Positions 17,825 to 26,224 of a stretch of 64,000 bases of DNA are shown here, piece by piece. The notes beneath the pieces are model-generated. The model saw only the letters and a program-made list of their open reading frames with translations, made no database searches and was not told the DNA's origin. The position numbers and the translations under genes were made by a program. Location: assembly GCA_965234335.1 (NCBI GenBank), contig OZ248456.1, forward strand, positions 248,001 through 312,000. Reading direction: 5' to 3'. Numbering within the stretch: position 1 is the first letter of the stretch; every line of letters begins with the position of its first letter. Source of the stretch: Leadbetterella lacustris (GTDB taxonomy: Bacteria; Bacteroidota; Bacteroidia; Cytophagales; Spirosomataceae).

Positions 17825-18544
17825 TCACACCCTATGAATACTCCCCTCTTCCAAAATATCCCTGCCATTCATTTTAAGATACAATTGGGCAAGAACAACT
17901 ACGTCTTCACGACAATATTCGGCTATTTTTGGGAGGTTGTTTTGGTGGTAATAGTTGGTGTTTACTTCTGAGCCATCCATAAGGCTTTTGGATCCTGGTA
18001 TGTCGAAAACTGAGGCGAGCAGGTCGAGTGAAGTATAGTTTTTATAGTCGCCAAATTTCCAGAATTCTAGGGTATCTATGTGCATTACTTCCCATGGTTT
18101 TTTGCCGGTAATGTCTAAAACTGCTGGTAATTTTATGCCATTAATGAGCATTCTTCGACACAAATAGGGGAAATCAAATTCCCGGCCGTTGTGGGCACAG
18201 AGTAGTAAACCTGCTTTGGCGGCGTGTTCTTCTACAAGGTTTTTGAATTCTAGAAGCAATAGTTTTTCGTCGGTATTGACCAATGTTTTGGCCTTGAACT
18301 TGGTGTCTTGCTCGTAGAACCCTCCTACCCCAATGCATATCACTTTGCCAAATTCGGCGTAGATGGCTGCTCTTTCGAAATACAAATCTTCGGGCTCCCG
18401 ATCGCCATCGTTTTTGAGTTTACTGGCTTTTCGTCTCCAATGGTCTTTTAGCCTTTCGGGCAGTTCCGAAAAGTTTTCTGTAAGCGACACCGTCTCGATA
18501 TCGAGAAAGAGTATGTTTTTTAGTTGTATTGAGCCCTGTGACAT
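17825..18544 (-). CDS. 3'-5' exonuclease, DEDD (PolB-like) family
   Basis: The product of 239 residues (start MSQGSIQLKN at 18544; a frame from 18568 would overlap nadA by 11 bases) shows the ribonuclease-H-like exonuclease signatures: ILFLDIETVSL (motif I, D and E), LLCAHNGREFDFPYL (motif II, about residues 115-130) and NLPKIAEYCREDVVVLAQLYL (motif III, YCxxD). These residues bind the two metal ions that cleave the 3' end of DNA or RNA. It has no polymerase domain. It starts 13 bases after the nadA stop and is probably cotranscribed with it. Confidence 0.85.
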   Translation of the reverse strand: MSQGSIQLKNILFLDIETVSLTENFSELPERLKDHWRRKASKLKNDGDREPEDLYFERAAIYAEFGKVICIGVGGFYEQDTKFKAKTLVNTDEKLLLLEFKNLVEEHAAKAGLLLCAHNGREFDFPYLCRRMLINGIKLPAVLDITGKKPWEVMHIDTLEFWKFGDYKNYTSLDLLASVFDIPGSKSLMDGSEVNTNYYHQNNLPKIAEYCREDVVVLAQLYLKMNGRDILEEGSIHRV

Positions 18545-18557
18545 ACTTTTTTGTGTT

Positions 18558-19502
18558 TTATAGGCCAAATCTTGCCGAGATCTCCAGCATGCGGTCTATT
18601 GCCGCTCTGGCATCTTTGATGGTTTGCTCTGGCAAGATAATTTCTGGTGTTTCGTCTTTGAGGCAATTGTAGAGTTTCTCCATGGTGTTGAGCTTCATGT
18701 GCGGGCAATCCTGACATGCTTGACATGCTCGGCCGTCTTTGGATGTTGGTGCCACGTGGAACACTTTATCGGGAGAAGCTTTCTGCATTTGGTGCAAAAT
18801 GCCCGATTCGGTAGCTACTATGAATTCTTTTTTGGGGCTGTTGATGGTATATTTTAATAATCCTGTGGTAGAACCGATGTATTCTGCAAGATCTAAAACT
18901 GGTTTTTCGGATTCTGGGTGAGCTATAACGCAGGCTTCGGGATGTTTTTGTTTCATAACCTTAAGCATTCTGGCCGAAAAAGCCTCATGAACCATGCAGG
19001 CTCCGTCCCAAAGTATCATGTTTCGGCCTGTTATGCGGTTGATATATCCACCGAGGTTTTTGTCTGGTGCAAAGATGATTTGTTTGTCGGCTGGTACGCT
19101 TTCTACTATTTTGATGGCGTTGGTACTGGTACAAACGATGTCAGTTAACGTTTTGAGTTCTGCTGAACAATTGACATAAGAAATGACCACGGCATCAGGA
19201 TAGTTGGCTTTGAAAGCTTTGAATTTATCAGCAGGAGCCGATTCTTCTAAGGAACAGCCGGCATTGATATCTGGCAACACAACTTTTTTATTTGGAGACA
19301 GTATTTTGGCTGTTTCGGCCATGAATTTTACGCCGGCAAAAACTATCAAATCGGCTTCGGTTTTGGCAGCTTCTTGCGAAAGGCCGAGACTGTCACCAAT
19401 ATAATCGGCCACATCTTGAATGTCAGCTGTTTGGTAATAATGGGCCAATATTACGGCGTTTTTCTCTTTTTTAAGTCTGTTAATCTCTGCTACAAAATCC
19501 AT
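18558..19502 (-). CDS. nadA: Quinolinate synthase
   Basis: NadA condenses iminoaspartate with dihydroxyacetone phosphate to quinolinate, an early step of NAD synthesis, using a [4Fe-4S] cluster. The 314-residue protein is full length and shows the usual sequence: AVILAHYYQTADIQDVADYIGDSLGLS near the start, FAGVKFMAETAKIL, LPDINAGCSLEES, the cluster cysteines in VISYVNCSAE (about residue 110) and in CQACQDCPHMKLNTMEKLY (about 255-265). No nadB is in view; iminoaspartate must come from elsewhere on the chromosome. It lies between a secreted protein gene and an exonuclease gene on the same strand. Confidence 0.97.
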   Translation of the reverse strand: MDFVAEINRLKKEKNAVILAHYYQTADIQDVADYIGDSLGLSQEAAKTEADLIVFAGVKFMAETAKILSPNKKVVLPDINAGCSLEESAPADKFKAFKANYPDAVVISYVNCSAELKTLTDIVCTSTNAIKIVESVPADKQIIFAPDKNLGGYINRITGRNMILWDGACMVHEAFSARMLKVMKQKHPEACVIAHPESEKPVLDLAEYIGSTTGLLKYTINSPKKEFIVATESGILHQMQKASPDKVFHVAPTSKDGRACQACQDCPHMKLNTMEKLYNCLKDETPEIILPEQTIKDARAAIDRMLEISARFGL

Positions 19503-19507
19503 CTTTA

Positions 19508-20407
19508 TTAATTACAATTATATTTAAATGTTGCTACGTTTATGATTTGACCGTCTTTGTTGAAGCTGGTCTCTTTTATGCAATTGTTATTTGCGTCGTA
19601 CTCTTTTTGTTTTCTGTTAGCGAGCTCATTTCGGTAATAACTAATTACTTCGGTTTGGCTATTTCCCGAATACCTCATTTCCAAACGGTAGTCTTCAAAA
19701 TTGTTTTTAGTGAAAGCCGTCATTTTAATCAGATTGTCATCGGCATAATCATAGACGGTATAATTTTCCAAGACACCGTCAAGATAATTTTCAGAGCGAG
19801 TCATTTTGTCTTCTGAATTGTAGTGAAATTTCTCGGTCTTTTTTATTTTACCAAGTAAGTCTTCATATTGGTTTTCCACAACTTTTCCTGATGTGGATAG
19901 TATCTTTTTCTCTGATGAAGTTACCTTGTTTTGGGCATCATATTTCGTGATATATTCTGTATTGGCATTTATTTCTGAAATATGTTTTGCCGAAATAGAC
20001 CCGTCTTCGTTCAGAAAAACCTGCTCCAATTTATTGTTTGTTTTAATAACTCTGTTGGTAACTTTACTTTCTTTTGATTCTGACTCACTCAAAAGGTTAC
20101 CTGTGTTGTCATACGTTTTGCTGACCAATTTTGTAAGTTGATTTCGAAAAAAATACTCCGTTTTTACTAATTTATTTTTAGCATTATACTCATTAGTAAC
20201 CAAGGAGCTTACTCCTACCCCATCGAAATACTGAATTGTTTCTCTAGAAAGTACATTTTCGAATTTATCGTATTGAATCAGTACCTTGTTAATAGGCTGA
20301 TTGTTCTTTGTCAAGAGCATTTCGGTCATTAGACATTTGTTGCTCTGTGCAAAAGAAAAGTTTTGCAAAAGCAGAGAAGCAAATAATATTTTGATGGAAT
20401 AACTCAT
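19508..20407 (-). CDS. Secreted protein with YD/MORN-like short repeats, unknown function
   Basis: The 299-residue product has a signal peptide (MSYSIKILFASLLLQNFSFAQ). The rest is a chain of degenerate repeats of about 22 residues with a Y-x-x-x-N/D-x-L pattern (KTYDNTGNLLSESES, EYNAKNKLVKTEYF, TKYDAQNKVTSSEKK, YDANNNCIKETSF), like YD or toxin-translocation repeats but without any RHS core. It ends in a Cys (FKYNCN). It ends five bases before... the nadA start region on the same strand, so the two may share a transcript. No function can be given. Confidence 0.6.
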   Translation of the reverse strand: MSYSIKILFASLLLQNFSFAQSNKCLMTEMLLTKNNQPINKVLIQYDKFENVLSRETIQYFDGVGVSSLVTNEYNAKNKLVKTEYFFRNQLTKLVSKTYDNTGNLLSESESKESKVTNRVIKTNNKLEQVFLNEDGSISAKHISEINANTEYITKYDAQNKVTSSEKKILSTSGKVVENQYEDLLGKIKKTEKFHYNSEDKMTRSENYLDGVLENYTVYDYADDNLIKMTAFTKNNFEDYRLEMRYSGNSQTEVISYYRNELANRKQKEYDANNNCIKETSFNKDGQIINVATFKYNCN

Positions 20408-20555
20408 TCAGAATCTATTTTTTTTCAAATATAATTAAAAAATGAAATTTAGACATGTTAACAATCATAAAGTCACGCAATGTTTAAATGATTAGTATTC
20501 AAGAGTTTAAATGACATTTGTATTAGTTATCAACATACATAATACTGATAATCAA

Positions 20556-22361
20556 TTAATTAACAATATCTCCACGTAATTCTCTGAATCGAATACGTGA
20601 CTGTGCACCATAGATACTTCCGGGATAATCTTTTAGCAATTGTCGGTAATATTCCATCGATTTTTCTTTATCCTTGAGGTTTTCCTCTGTTACTCTGGCC
20701 AAAGTAAATAGTGCATCATCAGCCAAAATATCATATTTGTAGTTTTCTAAAATGCTCTTCAAATCTGCAACCGCTTGGTCTATCTTATTTATTTTCAATA
20801 AGGTGTTGGCTTTCAACCACAGTATTTCGTCTGCTAGGCTATGGCTTTTATACTTTTTAAAGAGTTCGTCTAATTTTAGAACACTCTCATCATATCTGTT
20901 TTGAAAAATGAGTAGATCTACCTTTGAGAAATCTGCCATAGCCACTTCTGAGGTATCCAAACCGGTATTGTCCTGAATGAGCAGACTCAACTGCATGGCA
21001 TCGTTAGATATTTCTCTGGTTGTAGCTTTTTTGAGTACATCCAATATTTCTTTAGAAAGTTCAAACTGCCCTGTATAATATTGCAATTTAGCATTCTTCA
21101 GTTTCGCAATTTCACCCAAATTATCCTCTTTTTGTGATTTTTCAACCTGCATGTACAACAAAGTAGACTCCCATGGCTCATCTTTGAGAATATATATATC
21201 TCCGAGGTCGAGTTTACACTGATCCTTGAATTTTTGGTTGTTTCCAGCCCCTGCAATGGCCGATTCTAGTATCCCTATGGCCTTGCTATGGTCTTGTAAA
21301 TAAAAGGCGTTTAAAAGTGCCATATTGCGAAGGGCGTCTACCGTTTTGATATTAATACCCACATCTATTACCATTTGTTGATATTGATTTATCAAGTCTT
21401 TAATCTGTTGATTGTCAATAGGAAAAGTTGTTTTTACCAACTCTTCCTTGCTTTGAATCAACCACCGTCGGGCATAAGGATAAAGTTCACCTTCAGGATA
21501 TTCTTCCATGATGTATTGATACATTTTGGAAGAATTTTTGAAATCATTAGCATTAAAACTCTGACTAGCAAGTTCATATACCTTAAAGCCGTTGAGTTTT
21601 TCACGTCTATCTAATGCCCGGGCCTGTATAAATGCACGAGCATAATCTGCTTTTTGGGTAAAATGCCAAATAAGTATTTCGATATTAAATATTTCATTGG
21701 GTTCTGCTTGAATTCTAGCGTAAAGCATTTTTTCAAGCATATCTATCTCCTTATCGCTTTTAATGTTGTCTTGAATGGTAGACTGTACATACGAGTAGTT
21801 AAAGCTCCTCTGACCAAAGCCAAGCACCTCTTCTAGCATCTTATCTTTCTGGTCGAGATAGAGATATGCTTGAGCCAACTGAGTATCAAATTTAAATTGA
21901 TCCTTACTTTTAATTCTGGCAGTGAGCAAAAGTCGCACTGCAAAGTCTATTTTATTAGCTTTATAGAAAAAATATTGTAGTTCATACACAAAAGCGTCCG
22001 TTTTAGAAGCTTCTTCTATTAGTTTATCATATTCTTGATTGGCAAGCTCCACTCTACCTGATATTTCGTACAATTGAGCTAAATCTGCCCTATAGGAAAA
22101 CAAATTGCTATTATTTCTAATTTGTGTCTTTAAAAATTTTTCAGCAGAAGCTATGTCTTTCAATTTTATCATTGTTGCCAGATACTCATTATGTATTAAT
22201 CTAGCCTGATCTTTATTGTTACTTAGCTTCCTGTATATTTCTGCGGCTTTGTCGTATTCCCCTTGTTTATAATACGTGTTGGCCATATCCATTTCTTGTG
22301 CAGCCACAGAAAAACAAAGAGTGAGCCATATAAAAATGATTTTTCTTATTTTAGAATTCAT
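20556..22361 (-). CDS. Tetratricopeptide-repeat protein, exported
   Basis: The 601-residue protein begins with a signal peptide (MNSKIRKIIFIWLTLCFSVAAQ) followed at once by a TPR helix pair (MANTYYKQGEYDKAAEIYRKL). Further TPR-like helices run through to the end (for example SHSLADEILWLKANTLLKIN and DDALFTLARVTEENLKDKEK, then SMEYYRQLLKDYPGSIYGA), the last two matching the YbgF/BamD-like repeat. It should be a periplasmic scaffold. It borders the putative origin on its left side. No partner is evident. Confidence 0.75.
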   Translation of the reverse strand: MNSKIRKIIFIWLTLCFSVAAQEMDMANTYYKQGEYDKAAEIYRKLSNNKDQARLIHNEYLATMIKLKDIASAEKFLKTQIRNNSNLFSYRADLAQLYEISGRVELANQEYDKLIEEASKTDAFVYELQYFFYKANKIDFAVRLLLTARIKSKDQFKFDTQLAQAYLYLDQKDKMLEEVLGFGQRSFNYSYVQSTIQDNIKSDKEIDMLEKMLYARIQAEPNEIFNIEILIWHFTQKADYARAFIQARALDRREKLNGFKVYELASQSFNANDFKNSSKMYQYIMEEYPEGELYPYARRWLIQSKEELVKTTFPIDNQQIKDLINQYQQMVIDVGINIKTVDALRNMALLNAFYLQDHSKAIGILESAIAGAGNNQKFKDQCKLDLGDIYILKDEPWESTLLYMQVEKSQKEDNLGEIAKLKNAKLQYYTGQFELSKEILDVLKKATTREISNDAMQLSLLIQDNTGLDTSEVAMADFSKVDLLIFQNRYDESVLKLDELFKKYKSHSLADEILWLKANTLLKINKIDQAVADLKSILENYKYDILADDALFTLARVTEENLKDKEKSMEYYRQLLKDYPGSIYGAQSRIRFRELRGDIVN

Positions 22362-22735
22362 ATAATATAAAAGAAGATTATTAATATAAATTATTGTTAT
22401 TAATTATTATGTCTGTGAATAAGTGGAGTACTTTATTTGGTAAATACAAATGTTTATTTATTGTTTACACTGTGGATAAGATCTTGGATTATCCACACTT
22501 AAATGTTTGTTTTTAAGTTTATTAACTTTTAATGTTAATTTATTACTAATTTTAATTCACAAGCTGTTCTATCTTTTTTTGGTGTTTGCTATCTGTTAAT
22601 AATTTACTAAAAGTCGTGAGTTATATTCATTTTTAGGTTTTTGTGCTGATTGATCTTTGAAAGTGTGTTTTTAAGCTATGTTACACACTGATTAATCCAC
22701 AATTATATCGGGTTTTACACATACTTATTAACATT
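22362..22735. other. Putative chromosomal replication origin (oriC)
   Basis: This 374-base, very AT-rich gap contains two perfect DnaA boxes in opposite orientation, TGTGGATAA (22471-22479) and TTATCCACA (22489-22497), nine bases apart, plus near matches TGTGAATAA (22414-22422), TAATTCACA (22553-22561) and TAATCCACA (22693-22701). Runs of almost pure A+T lie beside them (22379-22410 and 22500-22558), as needed for unwinding. mnmG (gidA), often next to oriC, begins 3.4 kb away, and two parS sites follow. Against it: genes on both sides run on the minus strand, and dnaA is not in view. Confidence 0.6.
22471..22497. promoter_or_regulatory. Pair of inverted consensus DnaA boxes
   Basis: TGTGGATAA and TTATCCACA each match the 9-base DnaA consensus exactly and are separated by GATCTTGGA. 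Confidence 0.75.
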
Positions 22736-24310
22736 CTATTCTATTTTTTGATCTTTTAGTTCAAAATTAGCTCTTACTCTTATTGATTCCTTAGTTATTA
22801 ACACTTTTTCGGGTGGTGTTAAAGTTTTGATATTTCCTGGATCCCAAATTCCATTATTGTTTTCGTCGAAAATTACTTTAACGTTATAAGAACCCGGTAT
22901 TATATTTTTAAATGTAAATTTGTTTGTAAATGTTTGCGTGTCGGTAATTAAACCGCTCTCTTCGTTTATTAACTGAGCAATTTTTGTGCCTTTGTTTGTT
23001 ACGGTATTACCTTCCATTGATCCTAAATCATTTGCGGCTAGAATTGGATTTTTGAGTGCAAAAATAGTATTTGTATCCCCTCTAAAATTCTGAAATATAT
23101 TTGAAGGAAAAATAATCTCGATTTGTTTCTTGGCTTTCGTGGTAAGACTGACTTCAAGATTGTTTTGGCTAATCCACTTTAAGAGTGGTTTTTCTGATTG
23201 CACAGTATCTGTCTTGAATATCACTTTTGATGAATCAAACCGGGTGATAGGATATTGAAAAGTGAAATTATACTTAATATTTTTGATTAATTCTTGGCCA
23301 TTTTTAATTGTAGTGTTTAGGCCGAAGGATTGTATTTTACGTTTTGTTTTGGATGGTGTTGAGAAATATATTTTCTGTGAAATTGTATCTGATATATTTA
23401 AAGAGTCGGTCAGAATTATTTGGGCGATAGTTGTGTCAGTTTTTGTTGGGGAAAGTTTGAAAATATTGATATTAAGTTTGTCGAAGCTATATACTAAATT
23501 CCTATCATTTAGGTTTATTTTGGCGTCTTTTATGGGTTTTTCTAATTGAATTACGAATTCTGTTTCACGGCTAATATTTTTCTTTATTTTGTTTTTAGTG
23601 TAGTTGGCTGGATATATTTCTAATGTGTCGATAATTTTGTTTTGGTTCAGTGTGATGGTGTCTTTTATGAATCCAATATTTTCGTTTTTTTGATCGTAAA
23701 TAAGATTTAAGTTTTTGTCTGTAAATGCCATTAAAAAATACTTGCTGGCTTTTATATTTTCGAATTCATATTTGCCTGAACTGTCGGTTTTGATGAAGTA
23801 ATTTGGTTTCTTTTTATTGAAATGAATGGTGTCTTCTTTGTAAAGGCCTACAAGGGCGTCGAGAACTGGTTGTTTGGTGTGTAAGTCTATAATCGTACCG
23901 CTGAGTTTAAGGGAATCTATTTCTGAGCTAGTACTGAACACCACTTTGAGGTTTTTGGTTGGATTTCTTTCACTTAGGTCTTTTATAGCGTTTCTGAAAT
24001 TAAGTGTATAGGTTGTACTATCTGAAAAGTTTTTATCAAAAGTAAGAATAATGTTTTTATCTTTTTGTTTAATAGTATACAATGTGTTTGGGTCTGGTAC
24101 TATTAAAAGTTCCTGTTTGAGTGCGGTAAAATCTACGTACTCATCAAATTCTAAATTAATTGTACGGCCTTTGAAGTTCTTGGTCTTTGAAACAGGACTA
24201 GAACTTAAAAGTTTAGGTGGTGTTTTGTCTATTGGTCCTCCTGTGGGTGGAACGAACTGAGCACAGCCAAAAATTGATAACAAGGATGCTAAAATTAGTA
24301 TATATTTCAT
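22736..24310 (-). CDS. Lipoprotein with Big_5 Ig-like and carboxypeptidase-like domains
   Basis: A 524-residue lipoprotein (MKYILILASLLSIFGCAQ, lipidated Cys16) with the usual start of its family, FVPPTGGPIDKTPPKLLSSSP. A bacterial Ig-like Big_5 domain covers about residues 30-130 (INLEFDEYVDF, then ITLTFDKNFSDSTTYTLNF-like strands). A carboxypeptidase regulatory-like domain follows (about 135-215, LSGTIIDLHTKQPVLDALVG, YEFENIKASKYFLMAF). A second CarboxypepD-like strand set, with FDENNNGIWDPGNI, is at the C-terminus. It is a surface structural protein; its role is unknown. The ATG overlaps the mnmG stop by four bases (ATGA), so the two genes are translationally coupled. Confidence 0.8.
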   Translation of the reverse strand: MKYILILASLLSIFGCAQFVPPTGGPIDKTPPKLLSSSPVSKTKNFKGRTINLEFDEYVDFTALKQELLIVPDPNTLYTIKQKDKNIILTFDKNFSDSTTYTLNFRNAIKDLSERNPTKNLKVVFSTSSEIDSLKLSGTIIDLHTKQPVLDALVGLYKEDTIHFNKKKPNYFIKTDSSGKYEFENIKASKYFLMAFTDKNLNLIYDQKNENIGFIKDTITLNQNKIIDTLEIYPANYTKNKIKKNISRETEFVIQLEKPIKDAKINLNDRNLVYSFDKLNINIFKLSPTKTDTTIAQIILTDSLNISDTISQKIYFSTPSKTKRKIQSFGLNTTIKNGQELIKNIKYNFTFQYPITRFDSSKVIFKTDTVQSEKPLLKWISQNNLEVSLTTKAKKQIEIIFPSNIFQNFRGDTNTIFALKNPILAANDLGSMEGNTVTNKGTKIAQLINEESGLITDTQTFTNKFTFKNIIPGSYNVKVIFDENNNGIWDPGNIKTLTPPEKVLITKESIRVRANFELKDQKIE

Positions 24311-26169
24311 CGGCCTAAATGTAACATTATTACAGAAATATCTGCAGGTGAAACTCCACTTATACGAGAGGCTTGTCCCAATGTGATGGGTTTAAGTTTT
24401 TTTAGTTTCTGTCTAGCCTCTATGGAAATAGACTTTAGATTTTCATAGTCAAATTCTGGGTTGATTTTGAGATCATCGAATTTGGTTAGTTTCTCGGCAA
24501 GCATTAATTCTTTTTCTATATATTTTTCGTATTTTATTTTTATCTCGGTTTGTTCGAGTTCATCTTTGGTGTATTCATTTACAATGTTTTCAAAGATGTT
24601 ATTTCCATTCCTAATATTTTCTATGTTCAATTCTGGTCTTTTCAGGAGATTATAAAAGCTTGTTTTCTCTCTGATGTTGGCTGATTTATGAGATGCTAAA
24701 AAGTCGTTTACTTCGTTGGGATTAATTTTGGATTCACCTAGAATTTTATAAAGTTCATCTGATTTTTCTATTTTCTTTTTTACTTTGTTAAGTCTATCAA
24801 TACAAGCTAAACCAATCTCGTATCCTTTGGATGTTAGTCTAATATCGGCATTGTCTTGGCGTAAAATAGTACGGAATTCGGCTCTAGACGTAAACATACG
24901 ATAGGGTTCATCAGTACCTTTGGTTACGAGGTCATCTATCAAAACTCCAATATAAGCCTCATTCCGATTCAAGATAAAACTCTCTAATTGATGGGATTTT
25001 CTATGGGCGTTTATACCAGCCATGAGTCCTTGTGCACCTGCTTCTTCATAGCCGGTTGTACCGTTTATTTGTCCTGCAAAAAAGAGGTTTTCTATTAGAT
25101 GTGTTTCTAGTGTCAACTTTAATTGTGTTGGTGGAAAGTAATCATACTCGATGGCATAGCCTGGTCTTAGCATTTTGATATTTTCAAATCCTGGTATTTT
25201 ACGAAGTGCAGCGAACTGTATATCTTCGGGCAATGAAGTTGAAAAACCGTTTACATACATTTCTATAGTACTTCGACCTTCTGGTTCTAGGAATATTTGG
25301 TGGCTATCTTTATCGGCGAACCTATTGATTTTGTCTTCGACAGAGGGGCAATATCTTGGGCCGAGTCCTTGGATACGGCCATTAAACATTGGAGATTTAT
25401 CAAATCCCTTACGAAGTTCGTGGTGAACACTAAGGTTTGTATAGCTTATCCAGCAACTATTTTGTTTTGATAATGTTGGGGTATCAGTGTACGAAAATTT
25501 CTCGGGATTGGTATCGCCGAGTTGTTCTTCCATAGCAGCGTAATTAACGGTTCTGGAATCAACTCTTGGTGGAGTACCCGTTTTCATTCTGCCGGATTCG
25601 AAACCTAGGTGGACTAATTGTTCGGTAATACCAAACGCGGCAGACTCACCGGTGCGACCACCCCCGAAATTTTTTTCGCCTATGTGTATTTTTCCGTTTA
25701 GAAAAGTACCGTTTGTAAGTACAACAGATGAGGATTTTATTTCTAGACCAAGTGATGTTTTTACGCCTACAACACGATGTTCTTCTATTAACAGTCCTGT
25801 AACCATTTCTTGCCAGAAGGAGACGTTTGAATTTTTTTCTAATTTATCTCTCCAGTTAAGGGCAAATTCCATTCTATCCGATTGGCATCTAGGCGACCAC
25901 ATAGCAGGGCCTTTTGAACGGTTGAGCATTCTGAACTGTATCATTGTTTCGTCAGAAACAATTCCAGACATTCCGCCGAGTGCATCTATTTCTCGAACTA
26001 TTTGGCCTTTTGCTACGCCACCCATGGCTGGATTGCAAGACATTTGAGCTATGGTTTGGAGATTCATGGTAATGAGTAATACCTTTGAACCCATTGTGGC
26101 AGCGGCATGTGCGGCTTCACAGCCAGCATGTCCAGCTCCTACTACTATTACATCGTATTTTTCAAACAT
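24307..26169 (-). CDS. mnmG: tRNA uridine-5-carboxymethylaminomethyl modification enzyme MnmG (GidA)
   Basis: The 620-residue flavoprotein works with MnmE to place the carboxymethylaminomethyl group on U34 of several tRNAs. The FAD-binding fold is at the start (VIVVGAGHAGCEAAHAAATMGSK cut as GAGHAGCEAA), followed by SCNPAMGGVAKGQIVREIDALGG, the PROSITE-type GTPPRVDSRTVNY segment (about 200-212), LYFAGQINGTTGYEEAGAQG in slightly changed form (about 365-385), and the C-terminal helical domain ending in ASRISGVSPADISVIMLHLGR. Length is normal. Its start lies 9 bases from the first parS site, and the lipoprotein gene overlaps its end. Confidence 0.97.
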   Translation of the reverse strand: MFEKYDVIVVGAGHAGCEAAHAAATMGSKVLLITMNLQTIAQMSCNPAMGGVAKGQIVREIDALGGMSGIVSDETMIQFRMLNRSKGPAMWSPRCQSDRMEFALNWRDKLEKNSNVSFWQEMVTGLLIEEHRVVGVKTSLGLEIKSSSVVLTNGTFLNGKIHIGEKNFGGGRTGESAAFGITEQLVHLGFESGRMKTGTPPRVDSRTVNYAAMEEQLGDTNPEKFSYTDTPTLSKQNSCWISYTNLSVHHELRKGFDKSPMFNGRIQGLGPRYCPSVEDKINRFADKDSHQIFLEPEGRSTIEMYVNGFSTSLPEDIQFAALRKIPGFENIKMLRPGYAIEYDYFPPTQLKLTLETHLIENLFFAGQINGTTGYEEAGAQGLMAGINAHRKSHQLESFILNRNEAYIGVLIDDLVTKGTDEPYRMFTSRAEFRTILRQDNADIRLTSKGYEIGLACIDRLNKVKKKIEKSDELYKILGESKINPNEVNDFLASHKSANIREKTSFYNLLKRPELNIENIRNGNNIFENIVNEYTKDELEQTEIKIKYEKYIEKELMLAEKLTKFDDLKINPEFDYENLKSISIEARQKLKKLKPITLGQASRISGVSPADISVIMLHLGR

Positions 26170-26178
26170 ATATTTTTG

Positions 26179-26194
26179 TGTTTCACGTGAAACA
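26179..26194. promoter_or_regulatory. parS centromere site, perfect consensus
   Basis: TGTTTCACGTGAAACA is the 16-base palindrome bound by chromosomal ParB proteins in many bacterial phyla. It lies in the 55-base gap just upstream of mnmG. Confidence 0.88.
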
Positions 26195-26204
26195 AGTATA
26201 TGAT

Positions 26205-26220
26205 AGTTTCACGTGAAACA
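26205..26220. promoter_or_regulatory. parS centromere site, one mismatch
   Basis: AGTTTCACGTGAAACA differs from the parS palindrome only at the first base and starts 26 bases after the start of the first site, about two and a half helical turns. Confidence 0.82.
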
Positions 26221-26224
26221 TTAA

